Numbered from the stretch's first letter, positions 25,636-34,421 are shown. The stretch is DNA of 64,000 bases from JAXMAR01 sp046350295 (GCA_046350295.1 JAXMAR010000012.1:111802-175801); one strand, 5' to 3'. Notes: generated by a model from the sequence alone, not told the origin. Translations and numbers: made by a program.

Positions 25636-25706
25636 TGCCAAGAAAAAGGGGACAGGACCTCTAAGTGTTGCCGGTAGTCAAAGGTCCTGTCCCCTTTTTC
25701 TTGGCA
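25636..25706. repeat. REP-like palindrome, AAAAAGGGGACAGGACC family, between fliL and fliM
   Basis: A perfect 25-bp inverted repeat (25636-25660 and 25682-25706) with a 21-nt loop contains AAGAAAAAGGGGACAGGACC. It occupies nearly the whole fliL-fliM gap. The sequence type is characteristic of REP elements mobilised by TnpA-REP (Y1) transposases. Confidence 0.9.
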
Positions 25707-25716
25707 GGGCGGGTCA

Positions 25717-26565
25717 ATGAGCGCCGCGCCTTACAACTTTCAAAAGCCTGGCCGGCTCAACAGCGCCCTGGACCAACAGTTCCATGGCTGGCTCCAGACC
25801 GCCTGCGCCCTCGCGACCCGGCGCTTCCAGCGTGACCTCCCCTTCCCGGCTGAAGTCCTGCTCGGGCCCTCCGACAACCTGCGGGCCCGGGCCGCCCTCC
25901 TGACGCTCCCCGAGGACACCATCGCCTATCGCGTCCCCCTTCAAGAGCATCTTCCGACCGTGATGGCCTGGCCACGGCTCCTCGTGCTCGGTCTGATCAG
26001 CACGCTCCTGGGAGACAAGCTGGAGGGCCCGCCGGCCGATCGCGAGTTGACCGCCGTCGACGATTCGCTCTTCGAGTTCTTCCTGCGCGACATGCTTCTG
26101 CCGGCCTTCCTTGAAAGCTGGACGGGGCAGAACGCCATCCATCCGCAGGTGGGCGAGAAGATCTCGAACCCGCGCTACGCCAAGGTCTACGGGGCCGACG
26201 AGAGCCTCCTGGTTGCCAGCTTCAAGGTAAAGGGCCAGTTCGGCGATTACGACTGGCGCTGGCTCGTGCCCAAGAACGGCCTGCTCGCCAACCAGCAAGA
26301 TGAGGCGGCGGCGGAGCAGCAGGCTCAGAACCGCGAACGCCTCCTCCAGCAGGTCCGCGAACTCCCCGTCGAGCTTGTCGTCACGCTCGGCAGCGCGGAA
26401 CTCCCCCTGACGCAACTGGCCCGACTCCGCGTCGGCGACATCATCCTCCTGGACCAGCCCGTCAACCAGCCCCTCGTCGCCAAGGTCGCCGACAACGACA
26501 AGCTGCGCGGCTGGCCGGGAAAAGTGGGCACGCGGCAGGCGTTCCGGATCGAACAGTGGCGGTAG
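25717..26565 (+). CDS. fliM: Flagellar motor switch protein FliM, divergent
   Basis: This 282-residue protein has a CheC-like middle region and a C-terminal SpoA domain (about residues 205-280: VELVVTLGSAELPLTQLARL, RVGDIILLDQPVNQPLVAKV). It is shorter than typical FliM (about 320-335). The N-terminus lacks the LSQDEIDALL-type motif that binds phospho-CheY. Assignment rests on the SpoA domain and on position between fliL and fliN. It would be part of the C ring. Confidence 0.82.
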   Translation: MSAAPYNFQKPGRLNSALDQQFHGWLQTACALATRRFQRDLPFPAEVLLGPSDNLRARAALLTLPEDTIAYRVPLQEHLPTVMAWPRLLVLGLISTLLGDKLEGPPADRELTAVDDSLFEFFLRDMLLPAFLESWTGQNAIHPQVGEKISNPRYAKVYGADESLLVASFKVKGQFGDYDWRWLVPKNGLLANQQDEAAAEQQAQNRERLLQQVRELPVELVVTLGSAELPLTQLARLRVGDIILLDQPVNQPLVAKVADNDKLRGWPGKVGTRQAFRIEQWR

Positions 26566-26573
26566 TGCATTTC

Positions 26574-26620
26574 GTGAGTGGTTAGTGGTGAGTGGTGAGT
26601 AGGGTAGTGAGTGGTGAGTC
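26574..26620. repeat. Short GAGTGGT-type tandem repeats between fliM and fliN
   Basis: The gap contains repeated GTGAGTGGT / TAGTGGT / TGAGTAGG units over about 47 nt. The stretch is purine- and T-rich, unlike the surrounding coding DNA. It could vary by slippage. Confidence 0.7.
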
Positions 26621-26638
26621 AAGAAACGGAGACGCCCG

Positions 26639-26995
26639 ATGGCTACCTCAACGATGATTCCGCCCGACGCCGCCCATGCCGCGCGGCCCGAGATCGAGGC
26701 CCGCGTCCCCGAGTTCGCCGACCTCGGCCCCGCCGCCGCCAACGCTCCGGCCGGCTCTCTCGAGAACCTTCTCGACGTCACCTGCACCGTCACCGCCGAG
26801 CTGGGCCGCACGCGGCTCGCGATTGCCGATGTCCTCAAGCTGAACGTCGGCAGCATCGTCGAGCTGGACCGCCTCGTGTCGCAGCCGGTGGACATCCTGG
26901 TCCAGGGCGTCCTCCTGGCCCGCGGCGAGGTCGTCGTCGTCAACGACCGCTTCGCCATCCGCATCCAGGAGATCATCGACGCACGGAAGCGCTGA
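26639..26995 (+). CDS. fliN: Flagellar motor switch protein FliN
   Basis: This 118-residue protein has an Ala/Pro-rich N-terminus and a C-terminal SpoA domain from about residue 43: LLDVTCTVTAELGRTRLAI, GSIVELDRLVSQPVDILVQG and GEVVVVNDRFAIRI. These are the standard FliN motifs for the base of the C ring. An in-frame-looking longer ORF over the same region is a shadow. It is the last recognisable flagellar gene in the window. Confidence 0.92.
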   Translation: MATSTMIPPDAAHAARPEIEARVPEFADLGPAAANAPAGSLENLLDVTCTVTAELGRTRLAIADVLKLNVGSIVELDRLVSQPVDILVQGVLLARGEVVVVNDRFAIRIQEIIDARKR

Positions 26996-27087
26996 CCGGC
27001 TGTTACACGAGGGACCTGGTCTACCGGGGCCGGCAGGCCCGGCGGCCTGCCCCACACCCTTTTCTGCGGTGGCGCCGGCCGGATAGG

Positions 27088-28158
27088 ATGAGCCTTTCGA
27101 ATGCTGCCGGCTCATTCATCACGGCTCTTCCCATGCCTGACTTCTCTCGTCTCCGCGCCCTCATCCAGCAGGACCCGGGCAACCGCGGTCTTGCGCGCCA
27201 GCCCGTCCGCAACCTTCTCACCGCCTGCCCCGACGATCTCGAGCGCTCCTGCCGCGCGCTTAAGCCCGGCGCCAACCTTGCCATCGTCACCGGCTTCTTC
27301 ATCCCGACGGCCCAGCCCCCCGCCGCCGAGACCGATGGTCCGCTCGGCGCCCTTTTCCTCGCCCGAGCCCTCTATCCCCTCGGCATCAGAACGTCGATCC
27401 TGACCGACGCCGGCGCCGCCCGCGCCTTCGAGACCGGCATACGTATCTGCGGCCTGCGTCGTGACGTGCCGCTTGTCGTCCTGCCGACCTGGTCCGAGTC
27501 CCAGTCGCTCGGCGCGGAGGAGTATCGCAAGCGAGCGTTCACGCAAACCGGCAGCCCAACCCACCTGCTCGCCATCGAACGGGTCGGCCCCTCCCACACC
27601 CTGCATTCGCTGAAGAGACAGCTGGAAGCGACCAACGAACAGGATGAGAACTACTTGATTTTCGCGGAGACCGTTCCGGACGAGCGCCAGGACCGCTGCC
27701 AGACGATGCGCGGCATCGACATCACCGAGCGCATGAGTCCGGCCCACTGGCTCTTCGAGTCAAGCGCGGATGATCCGACGCGACCCGCCACCTTGGCCAT
27801 CGGCGACGGCGGCAACGAGATCGGCATGGGCAAGATCCCCTGGCAGGTCATCCACGCCAACATCCCCGGCGGCGGCCCCATCGCCTGCCGCATTGCCGCC
27901 GATCACCTCATCGTCGCCGGCGTCAGCAACTGGGGCGCCTATGCGCTCGCCGCCGGGGTCTACGCCTTGCTCGGAGCAAAGCCGGCGCCCACCCTCTTCG
28001 ACTCCGCCATGGAACGGCGCATCCTGGAGCGGATGGTCGCGAGCGGACCACTGGTCGATGGCGTTCTGGGAAGACCGAGCGTGACGGTGGACGGCTTGAC
28101 GTGGGACGCTTATGCCGACGTGCTGACGAAATGCGGCGACTGGATCGAGGGGCGTTGA
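27088..28158 (+). CDS. D-glutamate cyclase-like protein (DUF4392)
   Basis: This 356-residue protein resembles the C-terminal domain of the D-glutamate cyclase family (DUF4392). Visible segments are ANLAIVTGFFIPTAQPPAAE, ETDGPLGALFLARALYPLG, LIFAETVPDERQDRCQTMRG, ATLAIGDGGNEIGMGKI and VAGVSNWGAYALAAGVYAL. The mitochondrial relative interconverts D-glutamate and 5-oxo-D-proline; the bacterial substrate is not certain. The start at 27088 follows GGATAGG; 27133 is an alternative ATG. Its end lies 6 bp from the convergent queC end. Confidence 0.8.
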   Translation: MSLSNAAGSFITALPMPDFSRLRALIQQDPGNRGLARQPVRNLLTACPDDLERSCRALKPGANLAIVTGFFIPTAQPPAAETDGPLGALFLARALYPLGIRTSILTDAGAARAFETGIRICGLRRDVPLVVLPTWSESQSLGAEEYRKRAFTQTGSPTHLLAIERVGPSHTLHSLKRQLEATNEQDENYLIFAETVPDERQDRCQTMRGIDITERMSPAHWLFESSADDPTRPATLAIGDGGNEIGMGKIPWQVIHANIPGGGPIACRIAADHLIVAGVSNWGAYALAAGVYALLGAKPAPTLFDSAMERRILERMVASGPLVDGVLGRPSVTVDGLTWDAYADVLTKCGDWIEGR

Positions 28159-28164
28159 CGCGAG

Positions 28165-28851
28165 CTATTGATAGCGCCGCGGGTCGCGCAGCCCTCTCTC
28201 GGCGAACCCCTTCAGCCGCAGCAGACACGCGTCGCACCGCCCGCACGCCGCCCCGTCCGGCGCCGGATCATAGCAGGAGGTGGTCAGCCCGTAGTCCACA
28301 CCCAGCGCCAGACCGCGCTCGATGATCTGCGCCTTGGTCAGATGAATCAGCGGCGTGTGGATCCGCATCGTCAGGTTCCCCTCCACCGCCGCCTTGAGCG
28401 CCAGGTTCGCCATCGCTTCGAAGGCCTGCACGTACTCCGGCCGGCAATCGGGGTAGCCCGAATAATCCAGCGCGTTGACGCCGAGGAAGATGTCTGCCGC
28501 CCCACGCACCTCGGCGAAGGCGAGGGCGAAGGCGAGAAAGATCGTATTCCGGGCCGGCACGTAGGTGACCGGAATCCCCTGGCTCATTTCCTCGAGCGGC
28601 CGGTCCTTCGGTACCGCGATGTCGCTCGTCAGCGCCGAGCCGCCGAAGACGCGCAAGTCGATCGGCACGATGACGTGCTCGACCACCCCCATCCGCCGGC
28701 CGATCTCACGGGCCGCCTCGATCTCGAGCGCATGCCGCTGGCCGTACGCGAAGGAGAGCGCGTGGACGGCGAAACCTTCCGCCTGAGCGGTGGCGAGCGT
28801 CGTCGTCGAATCCAGTCCGCCGCTCAGAAGCACAATGCCAGGTTTGACCAT
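28165..28851 (-). CDS. queC: 7-cyano-7-deazaguanine synthase QueC
   Basis: This 228-residue enzyme makes preQ0 from 7-carboxy-7-deazaguanine in queuosine biosynthesis, using ATP and ammonia. The PP-loop is LLSGGLDSTTTLA (residues 8-20). Further signatures are FAYGQRHALEIEAAREI, YVPARNTIFLAFALAFAE and a C-terminal zinc site with CYDPAPDGAACGRCDACLLR. No other queuosine gene is adjacent. A palindromic repeat lies in front of it. Confidence 0.93.
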   Translation of the reverse strand: MVKPGIVLLSGGLDSTTTLATAQAEGFAVHALSFAYGQRHALEIEAAREIGRRMGVVEHVIVPIDLRVFGGSALTSDIAVPKDRPLEEMSQGIPVTYVPARNTIFLAFALAFAEVRGAADIFLGVNALDYSGYPDCRPEYVQAFEAMANLALKAAVEGNLTMRIHTPLIHLTKAQIIERGLALGVDYGLTTSCYDPAPDGAACGRCDACLLRLKGFAERGLRDPRRYQ

Positions 28852-28894
28852 GATCGTTTGTATTCTAGGCGTTCATGGTGGCCTGCGCGCGTTG

Positions 28895-28974
28895 AGCCCC
28901 GGTTCGCAGAACCGGGCGGACAGTATCCCGCAACGGAAACGGATAACGTCCGCCCAGTTCTGCGAACCGGGGCT
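28895..28974. repeat. Inverted repeat, AGCCCCGGTTCGCAGAACC family
   Basis: 27-nt arms (28895-28921 and 28948-28974) with one mismatch and a 26-nt loop. Half of the element also occurs at 20812-20840, next to the flhB-flhA palindrome. It sits between the divergently oriented queC start and the end of the next gene. Confidence 0.88.
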
Positions 28975-29001
28975 TCGTGGCTAAACGAAGTCCGTCTCGC
29001 G

Positions 29002-30795
29002 TTAGTGCCCGCTCGGCCGGACGCTGACGCCGCTGACGCCCAGCACCTGGACGCGCGGCTCGGTCATGTCGAGCAGGACCGGGTTCGGCGTCTCCGAGCG
29101 CGACACGTTGCCGGCCTGGTCGGTCACCTCGGCCTTGATCCAGAACTGCGCCCCGAGATCACGCGGGAAGGCCCAGCGATAGGAGCCGTCGTTCTTCAGG
29201 TTCCTTGCGATCGGCTGCCACGGGCTTTCCGGCCGTGTGCGGAAGTAGAGGCCGATCGGCTCGGCGCCGAGGTTTGCGTCGGACGCCGTCCAGCGAATCT
29301 CCAGGAAACCGTTCTGAGCCACCGGCTCGACCGGCTGCAGGCGAATCTGCGGAGCCGTCGTATCGACTTCGATCCAGCAGGTCGGCTGCTCGCCGCGCAC
29401 CGGCGGAGTGCCGCCGAAGCCGTTGCCGTTGGTGATGACGAGCTTGACGCCATAGAGGCCTTCGCCGGGCAGGTCGACCTCGGCGGACGGGTTGCGGTGA
29501 TCGGTGGTCTCCTTCACCTTCTTCCAGCTCTGGCCGTTGTCGCTGGTGACGTATACGTCGACGCGGCCAACGCCGCTGGGCCCGACGTGGTCGATGCGAT
29601 AGTCGACGGAGACCTGCGTCGTGTTCACGATCTGCCGCGGGACACCGTATTTTCCTTCGCCGGTCACGTGGGGTAGCGTCGGAGCGGTGTCGGACGCCGC
29701 CGTCTTGTGAATTGCCGGATCGGTCAGCGGTGGAAACGCCGGCGGCATGAGCGGCGCCGGGGGCGGAATGAGCGGCGCGGGGGCCGGGATCGCGCTTCCT
29801 GGGGCGCCGCCGGAAGGCGGCGGCGTCGATGCCGGCGGGAAGGCGGGCGGAACACTGGATGCCGGAGGCGCCGTCCCGACGGCGCTCGGAGCCGGAGGCA
29901 GCGCGCCAATCGCGGTGGGCGCGGGCGACGCCGTTGTCGGCGCCGGGGACAAGGCGCTCACCGTGGTCGGTGCGGGGGGGAGCGCGCTCACCGGGATCGC
30001 CGGCGGCGTATCGACCCGCTTGGCAGGCAGATCGGGCACGATCGAGGTCGGCGGCGGGACCGGGGTTTTGTGCGCCGTGCGCGCGACCTCTTCGGGTCGC
30101 GCCTTCATCGCCGCCATCACCAGGTCGCGGACGTTCACATCCTTGGCGCCGACGTTGCCGGCGCGATCCGCGGCCGACACGCGCACCGGAAAGGACATCA
30201 AGTCCGGAGTCGGCGCCCGGAAACAGCCGGGCATGCCGGGAACGGGGTCCAGCGGGCGGTCCCCCTTGTCCGTGCGTGCCACGGCCTTCAGGCTCGCCGG
30301 GTCGAGGTTCGGATCGGTCGCCGAGCAGCGCAGACAGAAATCGGAAGTCGACGTCGCGGCGGGCTGGACATCGATCGCCGGGGCCGTCGTATCCACGACG
30401 ACACGCAAACCGGGAGGCGCCTTCGCGACATCGGGCGGCGTCGCCTTGCCCGCCTTGCTGACGGTGACGAGCGTAAACCAGTATTCGCCGTCGCGCGTCA
30501 CCTTCGGCGTGAAGTACATTGCCGTCGGCGCCGCCTGCTCGATGCGCACCCAGTCGCTACCCGCCTGTTTGACGTAGAGGCAGATCTCGCGCGTGTCCGC
30601 CCGGGCCGTCGGCGTCATCTGGATCGGCAGATGAAAGCTCGGGTTCTTGGTGTAATGAATCTTGGCCTCCGCCTCGGCGCGGGTGGTCTCCACCTGGGCG
30701 CGGGCGACGCCTGGCGTCAGCGCCAGCGCGGCCGCCAGGCATCCCACCCGGAGCAAGCGCGCCGACCAACGCCGCCATCGCTTCAAGAGCAACAT
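29002..30795 (-). CDS. Secreted proline-rich protein with Ig-like/FN3-like domains
   Basis: This 597-residue protein starts at ATG 30793-30795 with a long signal peptide ending near GVARAQ. It has an N-terminal beta-sandwich region (about residues 40-230) with a 'DTTAPAIDV' Ig-like hinge, then a low-complexity Pro/Ala linker (about 260-370) made of repeats such as ALPPAPTTVSALSPAPTT. Two further beta-sandwich units follow (about 395-590), including IDHVGPSGVGRVDVYVTSDN, SDNGQSWKKVKETTD and VDTTAPQIRLQPVEP. The layout suggests an exported cell-surface or matrix protein. No catalytic motif is visible. Confidence 0.82.
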   Translation of the reverse strand: MLLLKRWRRWSARLLRVGCLAAALALTPGVARAQVETTRAEAEAKIHYTKNPSFHLPIQMTPTARADTREICLYVKQAGSDWVRIEQAAPTAMYFTPKVTRDGEYWFTLVTVSKAGKATPPDVAKAPPGLRVVVDTTAPAIDVQPAATSTSDFCLRCSATDPNLDPASLKAVARTDKGDRPLDPVPGMPGCFRAPTPDLMSFPVRVSAADRAGNVGAKDVNVRDLVMAAMKARPEEVARTAHKTPVPPPTSIVPDLPAKRVDTPPAIPVSALPPAPTTVSALSPAPTTASPAPTAIGALPPAPSAVGTAPPASSVPPAFPPASTPPPSGGAPGSAIPAPAPLIPPPAPLMPPAFPPLTDPAIHKTAASDTAPTLPHVTGEGKYGVPRQIVNTTQVSVDYRIDHVGPSGVGRVDVYVTSDNGQSWKKVKETTDHRNPSAEVDLPGEGLYGVKLVITNGNGFGGTPPVRGEQPTCWIEVDTTAPQIRLQPVEPVAQNGFLEIRWTASDANLGAEPIGLYFRTRPESPWQPIARNLKNDGSYRWAFPRDLGAQFWIKAEVTDQAGNVSRSETPNPVLLDMTEPRVQVLGVSGVSVRPSGH

Positions 30796-30931
30796 GATCG
30801 TTCCCCCGCTTGTCCGGCCGCCGCGCGCTGGGCGCTTCTGCGGTCGCATGCGCTGTGCATGACGCGGCGGGCGTGCGTTTCCCCTTGCACGCCGGCTGAC
30901 CTGGACAGAATGTGTGCCAAGAGAGGCCGGG

Positions 30932-30960
30932 CTTTTAGGGAGAGTTCCTTTTTTTGTCAA
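30932..30960 (-). promoter_or_regulatory. Sigma-70-type promoter for the proline-rich protein gene
   Basis: On the minus strand TTGACA (30955-30960) and TAAAAG (30932-30937) are separated by 17 nt. This predicts a leader of roughly 130 nt before the ATG at 30795. The region is AT-rich relative to its surroundings. Confidence 0.5.
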
Positions 30961-31025
30961 GCTGAGTTTCTGGAATGACGACATCCGCCCGCCCGCCGTC
31001 CCGAAGCGTTCACAATAATAGGATA

Positions 31026-31053
31026 TTGACATCCGATTTTAGCCGGCTATGCT
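31026..31053 (+). promoter_or_regulatory. Sigma-70-type promoter for the DUF3365 gene
   Basis: TTGACA (31026-31031) and TATGCT (31048-31053) are separated by 16 nt, 50 nt upstream of the ATG at 31104. This is the best -35/-10 pair I can see in the window. Confidence 0.6.
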
Positions 31054-31103
31054 GGACGTGCGGCCTTCGAGAGCTTCGGTCTTAACCTCATCGGAGTGGG
31101 CTG

Positions 31104-31652
31104 ATGAAACTGCGGACAACCACGCTTGCCTTGGTCGGCCTCGCGAGCGGCCTCTTGTTCTGCGTGAGCCTGAACGCCGAACCGCCCGCCGCCAAGGGAG
31201 ACGCGCCGGCGACGGCGCCCGACCAGCGCATCCCCGTGGCCGAGGCGCGCGAGCGTGCCCGGCTGATGCACAAGATCTACGCCAACACGCTCGAAGCGCT
31301 GCACCGCCACTATTTCCGCGGCGACCGGGCGGTGCTCCCCGCGCGGGCGCTGGAGGACGTCTTCGCCGACGTGGACGAGCAGGCGAAGATCAAGACGCGC
31401 TGGATCGCCGTAAACACCCAGGCGATGAGCGTCCACCACGAGCCGAAAACCGACTTCGAGAAACAGGCCGCCGCCGCTCTCGCCGGCGGCAAGACCGAGT
31501 TCGATCGCGTCGAGGACGGCTACTACCGCCGCGCCGGCGTCATCCCCCTGAGCGGCAGCTGCTTGGCCTGCCACACCCGCTTCTTCTCCACGCCCCCCAA
31601 AACGCCGCGCTTCGCCGGCCTCGTCATCTCGATCCCCGTCGATGGCAAGTGA
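31104..31652 (+). CDS. DUF3365 (Tll0287-like) haem-binding secreted protein
   Basis: This 182-residue exported protein has a signal peptide (residues 1-25) and a DUF3365-type sensor fold. The C-terminal part carries a single c-type haem motif, CLACH, in GSCLACHTRFF. VSIPVDGK-like LVISIPVDGK ends the protein. Such domains bind haem in periplasmic sensors or stand alone. It has a GGAG ribosome-binding site and its own sigma-70-like promoter, and it converges on the DUF3500 gene with a terminator between. Confidence 0.8.
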   Translation: MKLRTTTLALVGLASGLLFCVSLNAEPPAAKGDAPATAPDQRIPVAEARERARLMHKIYANTLEALHRHYFRGDRAVLPARALEDVFADVDEQAKIKTRWIAVNTQAMSVHHEPKTDFEKQAAAALAGGKTEFDRVEDGYYRRAGVIPLSGSCLACHTRFFSTPPKTPRFAGLVISIPVDGK

Positions 31653-31669
31653 AGCATCCTCAAACGCCA

Positions 31670-31696
31670 ACGGCCTGACGTTATCCGTCAGGCCGT
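31670..31696. terminator. Bidirectional terminator between convergent genes
   Basis: An 11-bp perfect stem, ACGGCCTGACG / CGTCAGGCCGT, encloses a 5-nt loop midway between two converging genes. A short T-containing tail follows on the plus strand. Confidence 0.75.
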
Positions 31697-31723
31697 CGCG
31701 TTCTTGTGCGTTTCCATCGCCGC

Positions 31724-32755
31724 TCACTTGATTCCGAAGTCCCCGCTCGTGCGGCGCCAGGCGCTGTGGATGTGGTTGGCGGGGTTGCCCGCGGAATCCG
31801 CCTGGGTATTCAGGAACTCGACCACGAACAGCGGACCGTGGACGCGGTAGCTGTGCGGCTGGCCCTTCTCCGGATTGCCCGCGAAGGCGAAGTGGATCTT
31901 CTCGAAGCCGCCGTCCTTGACGCGCTTCAGTTCCTCGGCGGCGATGTCCCCCGGCATCCGGCCCGTGTACGACTCGAGCAGCTTGCTCAGGATGTCCTTT
32001 TGCTTGACGCTCATGTCCGCGGCCGCCACGCCCACCGGTTCGCCGAGGTCGGGCTTGAGCGTCTTCTGCCCCGGCTCGGGGAACTGCTTGGGCTGGTGCG
32101 CCTTTTTCTTCTGATCCGCGTCCAGCGACGCGAACAGGTCCTTCGCGAGGTCTTCGGCCTTGGCCAGGATGCGCAGGCCCTTGCGGGCGCCGTCCTTGAT
32201 CTCGGCCGGGTTGGCGCCGAAGAAGGTCGGCGTGGAGGCGATCACGTCGGCCCCGTCCATGGTGAAGTTGAGCGACAGATGGTGCCCCTCGACGCGCCAG
32301 CCCCATTTGCCCGTCTTGGACGGCGTCCCGAACACCGTGAAGAAATACCATTGCGGGTTGCGCACCATGGCGCCCTTCTTCTCCTGCTCCTTGAGGATCG
32401 CCTCCAGGCTCATGATGGTCCGGGCCGCCTCGCCCCCCATCTTGCTCGTCCCCGCCTGAACGAGGGCGAGGGCCAGCTTCTTCTGCTCGGGCGTCATGTC
32501 TTCCAGCGGCAGCCCCTTGCGCGTCGACTTGCGGTCCTTGTCCTGCAGCGGAATGAAGTTCCAGTTGGTCCGCTCCTTGCTGTCGAACGGGAAGGTGGCC
32601 TGGGTCTTCTGCTCGGGTTTCAGCGAGTCGACGAGGTCCTTGGCGGCGTTCACCATGTTGACGCCGGACGACTCGCCGTCGCGCTGCGCGACGTACGCGA
32701 GACCGCCGAGCAGGACAAGGCCGGCCGCGGCGAGAAGGATGCGTGTGCTTTTCAT
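31724..32755 (-). CDS. DUF3500 domain secreted protein
   Basis: This 343-residue protein has an N-terminal signal/anchor (residues 5-22) and a DUF3500 domain. Typical features are WNFIPLQDKDRKSTRKGLPL, WYFFTVFGTPSKTGKWGWRV, VEGHHLSLNFTMDGADVI and TPTFFGANPAEI. The function of the family is unknown; members are exported and widespread in planctomycetes. It follows greA on the same strand with an 81-bp gap. Confidence 0.87.
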   Translation of the reverse strand: MKSTRILLAAAGLVLLGGLAYVAQRDGESSGVNMVNAAKDLVDSLKPEQKTQATFPFDSKERTNWNFIPLQDKDRKSTRKGLPLEDMTPEQKKLALALVQAGTSKMGGEAARTIMSLEAILKEQEKKGAMVRNPQWYFFTVFGTPSKTGKWGWRVEGHHLSLNFTMDGADVIASTPTFFGANPAEIKDGARKGLRILAKAEDLAKDLFASLDADQKKKAHQPKQFPEPGQKTLKPDLGEPVGVAAADMSVKQKDILSKLLESYTGRMPGDIAAEELKRVKDGGFEKIHFAFAGNPEKGQPHSYRVHGPLFVVEFLNTQADSAGNPANHIHSAWRRTSGDFGIK

Positions 32756-32836
32756 TGGAGACGCCCCCGTTGCCTGGTGTCGATCGTTGCCGCTAGTGTA
32801 GGCGCGGGGCGGCGGCGGAGAAAGGATTTTTTTCCG

Positions 32837-33313
32837 TCACTCGAAGAGGATCTCGACGATCTGGAAGCGCAGCTTGCCCATGGGTACCTGGATCTCCGCG
32901 ACGTCGCCGACCTTCTTGCCGATCAAGCCCTGGCCGATGGGGCTGCTGGTGAGGATGCGGTTGTTCGCGTAGTCGTCCTCGCCCGGGCCAACCAGGTGGA
33001 ACAGCTCTTCCTCATCCAGGTCGAGGTCCTTGACCTTCACCTTGGCGCCGAAGACGACCTCGTCGGTCGGCAACGACGCCTTGTCCATGATGTAGGCGCG
33101 GCTGAGCTTGTCCTTGAGCGAGTCGATGCGCGCCTGGAGCATCCCCTGGTCCTCGCGCGCGGCGTGGTACTCGGCGTTCTCGCTCAGATCGCCGAGGTCG
33201 CGGGCCGCGGCGATCCGCTTGGCCACCTCGATCATCTCGACGTTCGCCATGCGGTCGAGGTCGGCCTTGAGCTTCTCGTAGCCTTCGCGAGTGACGGGGA
33301 CGCGTTCGGTCAT
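32837..33313 (-). CDS. greA: Transcription elongation factor GreA
   Basis: This 158-residue factor rescues backtracked RNA polymerase by stimulating transcript cleavage. The N-terminal coiled coil contains the acidic tip in ARDLGDLSENAEYHAAREDQ (about residues 37-56). The C-terminal FKBP-like domain ends with GKKVGDVAEIQVPMGKLRFQ. Length and motifs are normal for GreA. Confidence 0.95.
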   Translation of the reverse strand: MTERVPVTREGYEKLKADLDRMANVEMIEVAKRIAAARDLGDLSENAEYHAAREDQGMLQARIDSLKDKLSRAYIMDKASLPTDEVVFGAKVKVKDLDLDEEELFHLVGPGEDDYANNRILTSSPIGQGLIGKKVGDVAEIQVPMGKLRFQIVEILFE

Positions 33314-33508
33314 GGACGGGCTCCCGAGTAAATCGAACCGCGCCTGACCGGTCGGGGCAGTGCCGGTCGGGGTTGTTAGGAAAACGAAAACCGCAGCCGG
33401 TCAGGGGACGCCTGGACCGCTGCGGAAACAGGTCAACTAAAACGGTAGTTTACTTTCCGGCGGGTGTAAAGGCCAGTTTGACCCCGGCAAGTTCCACGTC
33501 GTGCTTCG

Positions 33509-34038
33509 TCACTTCTCCTTCTTGCGCCTCTGCAACTGCTCGAGCAGATAACCGGCCGCCCCCGGCGCGCGCTGGTGATCTGGGCCTCTCCGTTCCTGAT
33601 GACCTCGCGAATCCGGTGCATCGTCGCCACCTCGCCGCCGAGGACGATGGCGATGTGCTTGCCGAGCCGGTCCGCCGTCAAGCGCTCCAGGGCCGCCGCC
33701 GCCTTGGGCCGCAGCTTCAGCAAGATGCGCACGACCTCGTCCCCTTCCTTCACCGCTCTGGGCTCTTCGGCAAGGTCCAAAGCGACATCCGGAGCGGGAC
33801 GGACCACGAGAAAACGGGGCGGCTCCTTGTCGTCCTTCTTCTGGTACAAGCTCCGGTGTACGATAAGCGCCTCCCCCGCCTCGATCGGCAGGACGTCCTT
33901 CTCCCGGACGCTCTCGCGAAGCACGGCATAGACACCGTTCGGCAACGTCTTGGGCCGATCCGGCCCCTTCTCCTGGGCGCCGGCGTGCATCCCCGGCCAA
34001 AGCAGGGCGGACAGCAGGAAGGCGGAGCGCATGGTCAT
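33509..34038 (-). CDS. Orphan SecD P1-like exported protein, frameshifted 3' end
   Basis: The ATG at 34036-34038 starts a signal peptide (residues 1-22). A single domain follows that resembles the periplasmic P1 head of SecD: ALERLTADRLGKHIAIVLGG then EVATMHRIREVIRNGEAQIT. In the opening frame the sequence then turns into unrelated basic residues, stopping at 33433. In the neighbouring frame it continues plausibly as PGAAGYLLEQLQRRKKEK and stops at 33509. One frameshift near 33570 would restore it. The SecD membrane helices are missing, so it is not a translocase subunit by itself. Confidence 0.65.
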
Positions 34039-34162
34039 GGGTCCTCGACGCGAGCAAGTTCCTTGCTATACCGACGCGGAGCCAGGGAAATCTCGCCGCG
34101 CAACCAAGGGGTCTCTTCTTCAACGTGAGGATTCGTTGCATCCCGACCCAGACCCCTGCTCC

Positions 34163-34295
34163 GGCCGGGTGGCATGCCTGATAAGGGGGCGCCATGGGTG
34201 CCATGCTTTCGCGGGCCGCTCGCGGTGTCGGCATACTGTCAGTGACACCGCGAAAGCATGTGAAGCGCCAACAACGAGGTTCCCTTTCAGTGCCA
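34163..34295 (+). repeat. 133-bp direct repeat, copy 1
   Basis: This matches 35041-35173 over 133 bp with three substitutions. It contains the palindromic arms GCCATGCTTTCGCGGG and CCGCGAAAGCATG. The distal end encodes, on the minus strand, the last residues (ELPCL) of a REP-associated transposase, so the element looks like a transposase 3' end plus its flanking REP. Confidence 0.9.
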
Positions 34296-34421
34296 GGCAA
34301 GGCAACTCATGCTTGCGCGGTGGCTCCATCAGATGGGGAGGCGCAGCGGTTGTTGCCGCTGCACATGCTTTCGCGGTGTCACTGACAGCACGCTGACACC
34401 GCGAGGCGCCCGCGAAAGCAT

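Noticed and set aside
26611..27087. N-terminal extension of the DUF4392 protein overlapping fliN
   Set aside because: The extension is fliN in another frame, Arg/Pro-rich and without homology; the start at 27088 is sufficient.
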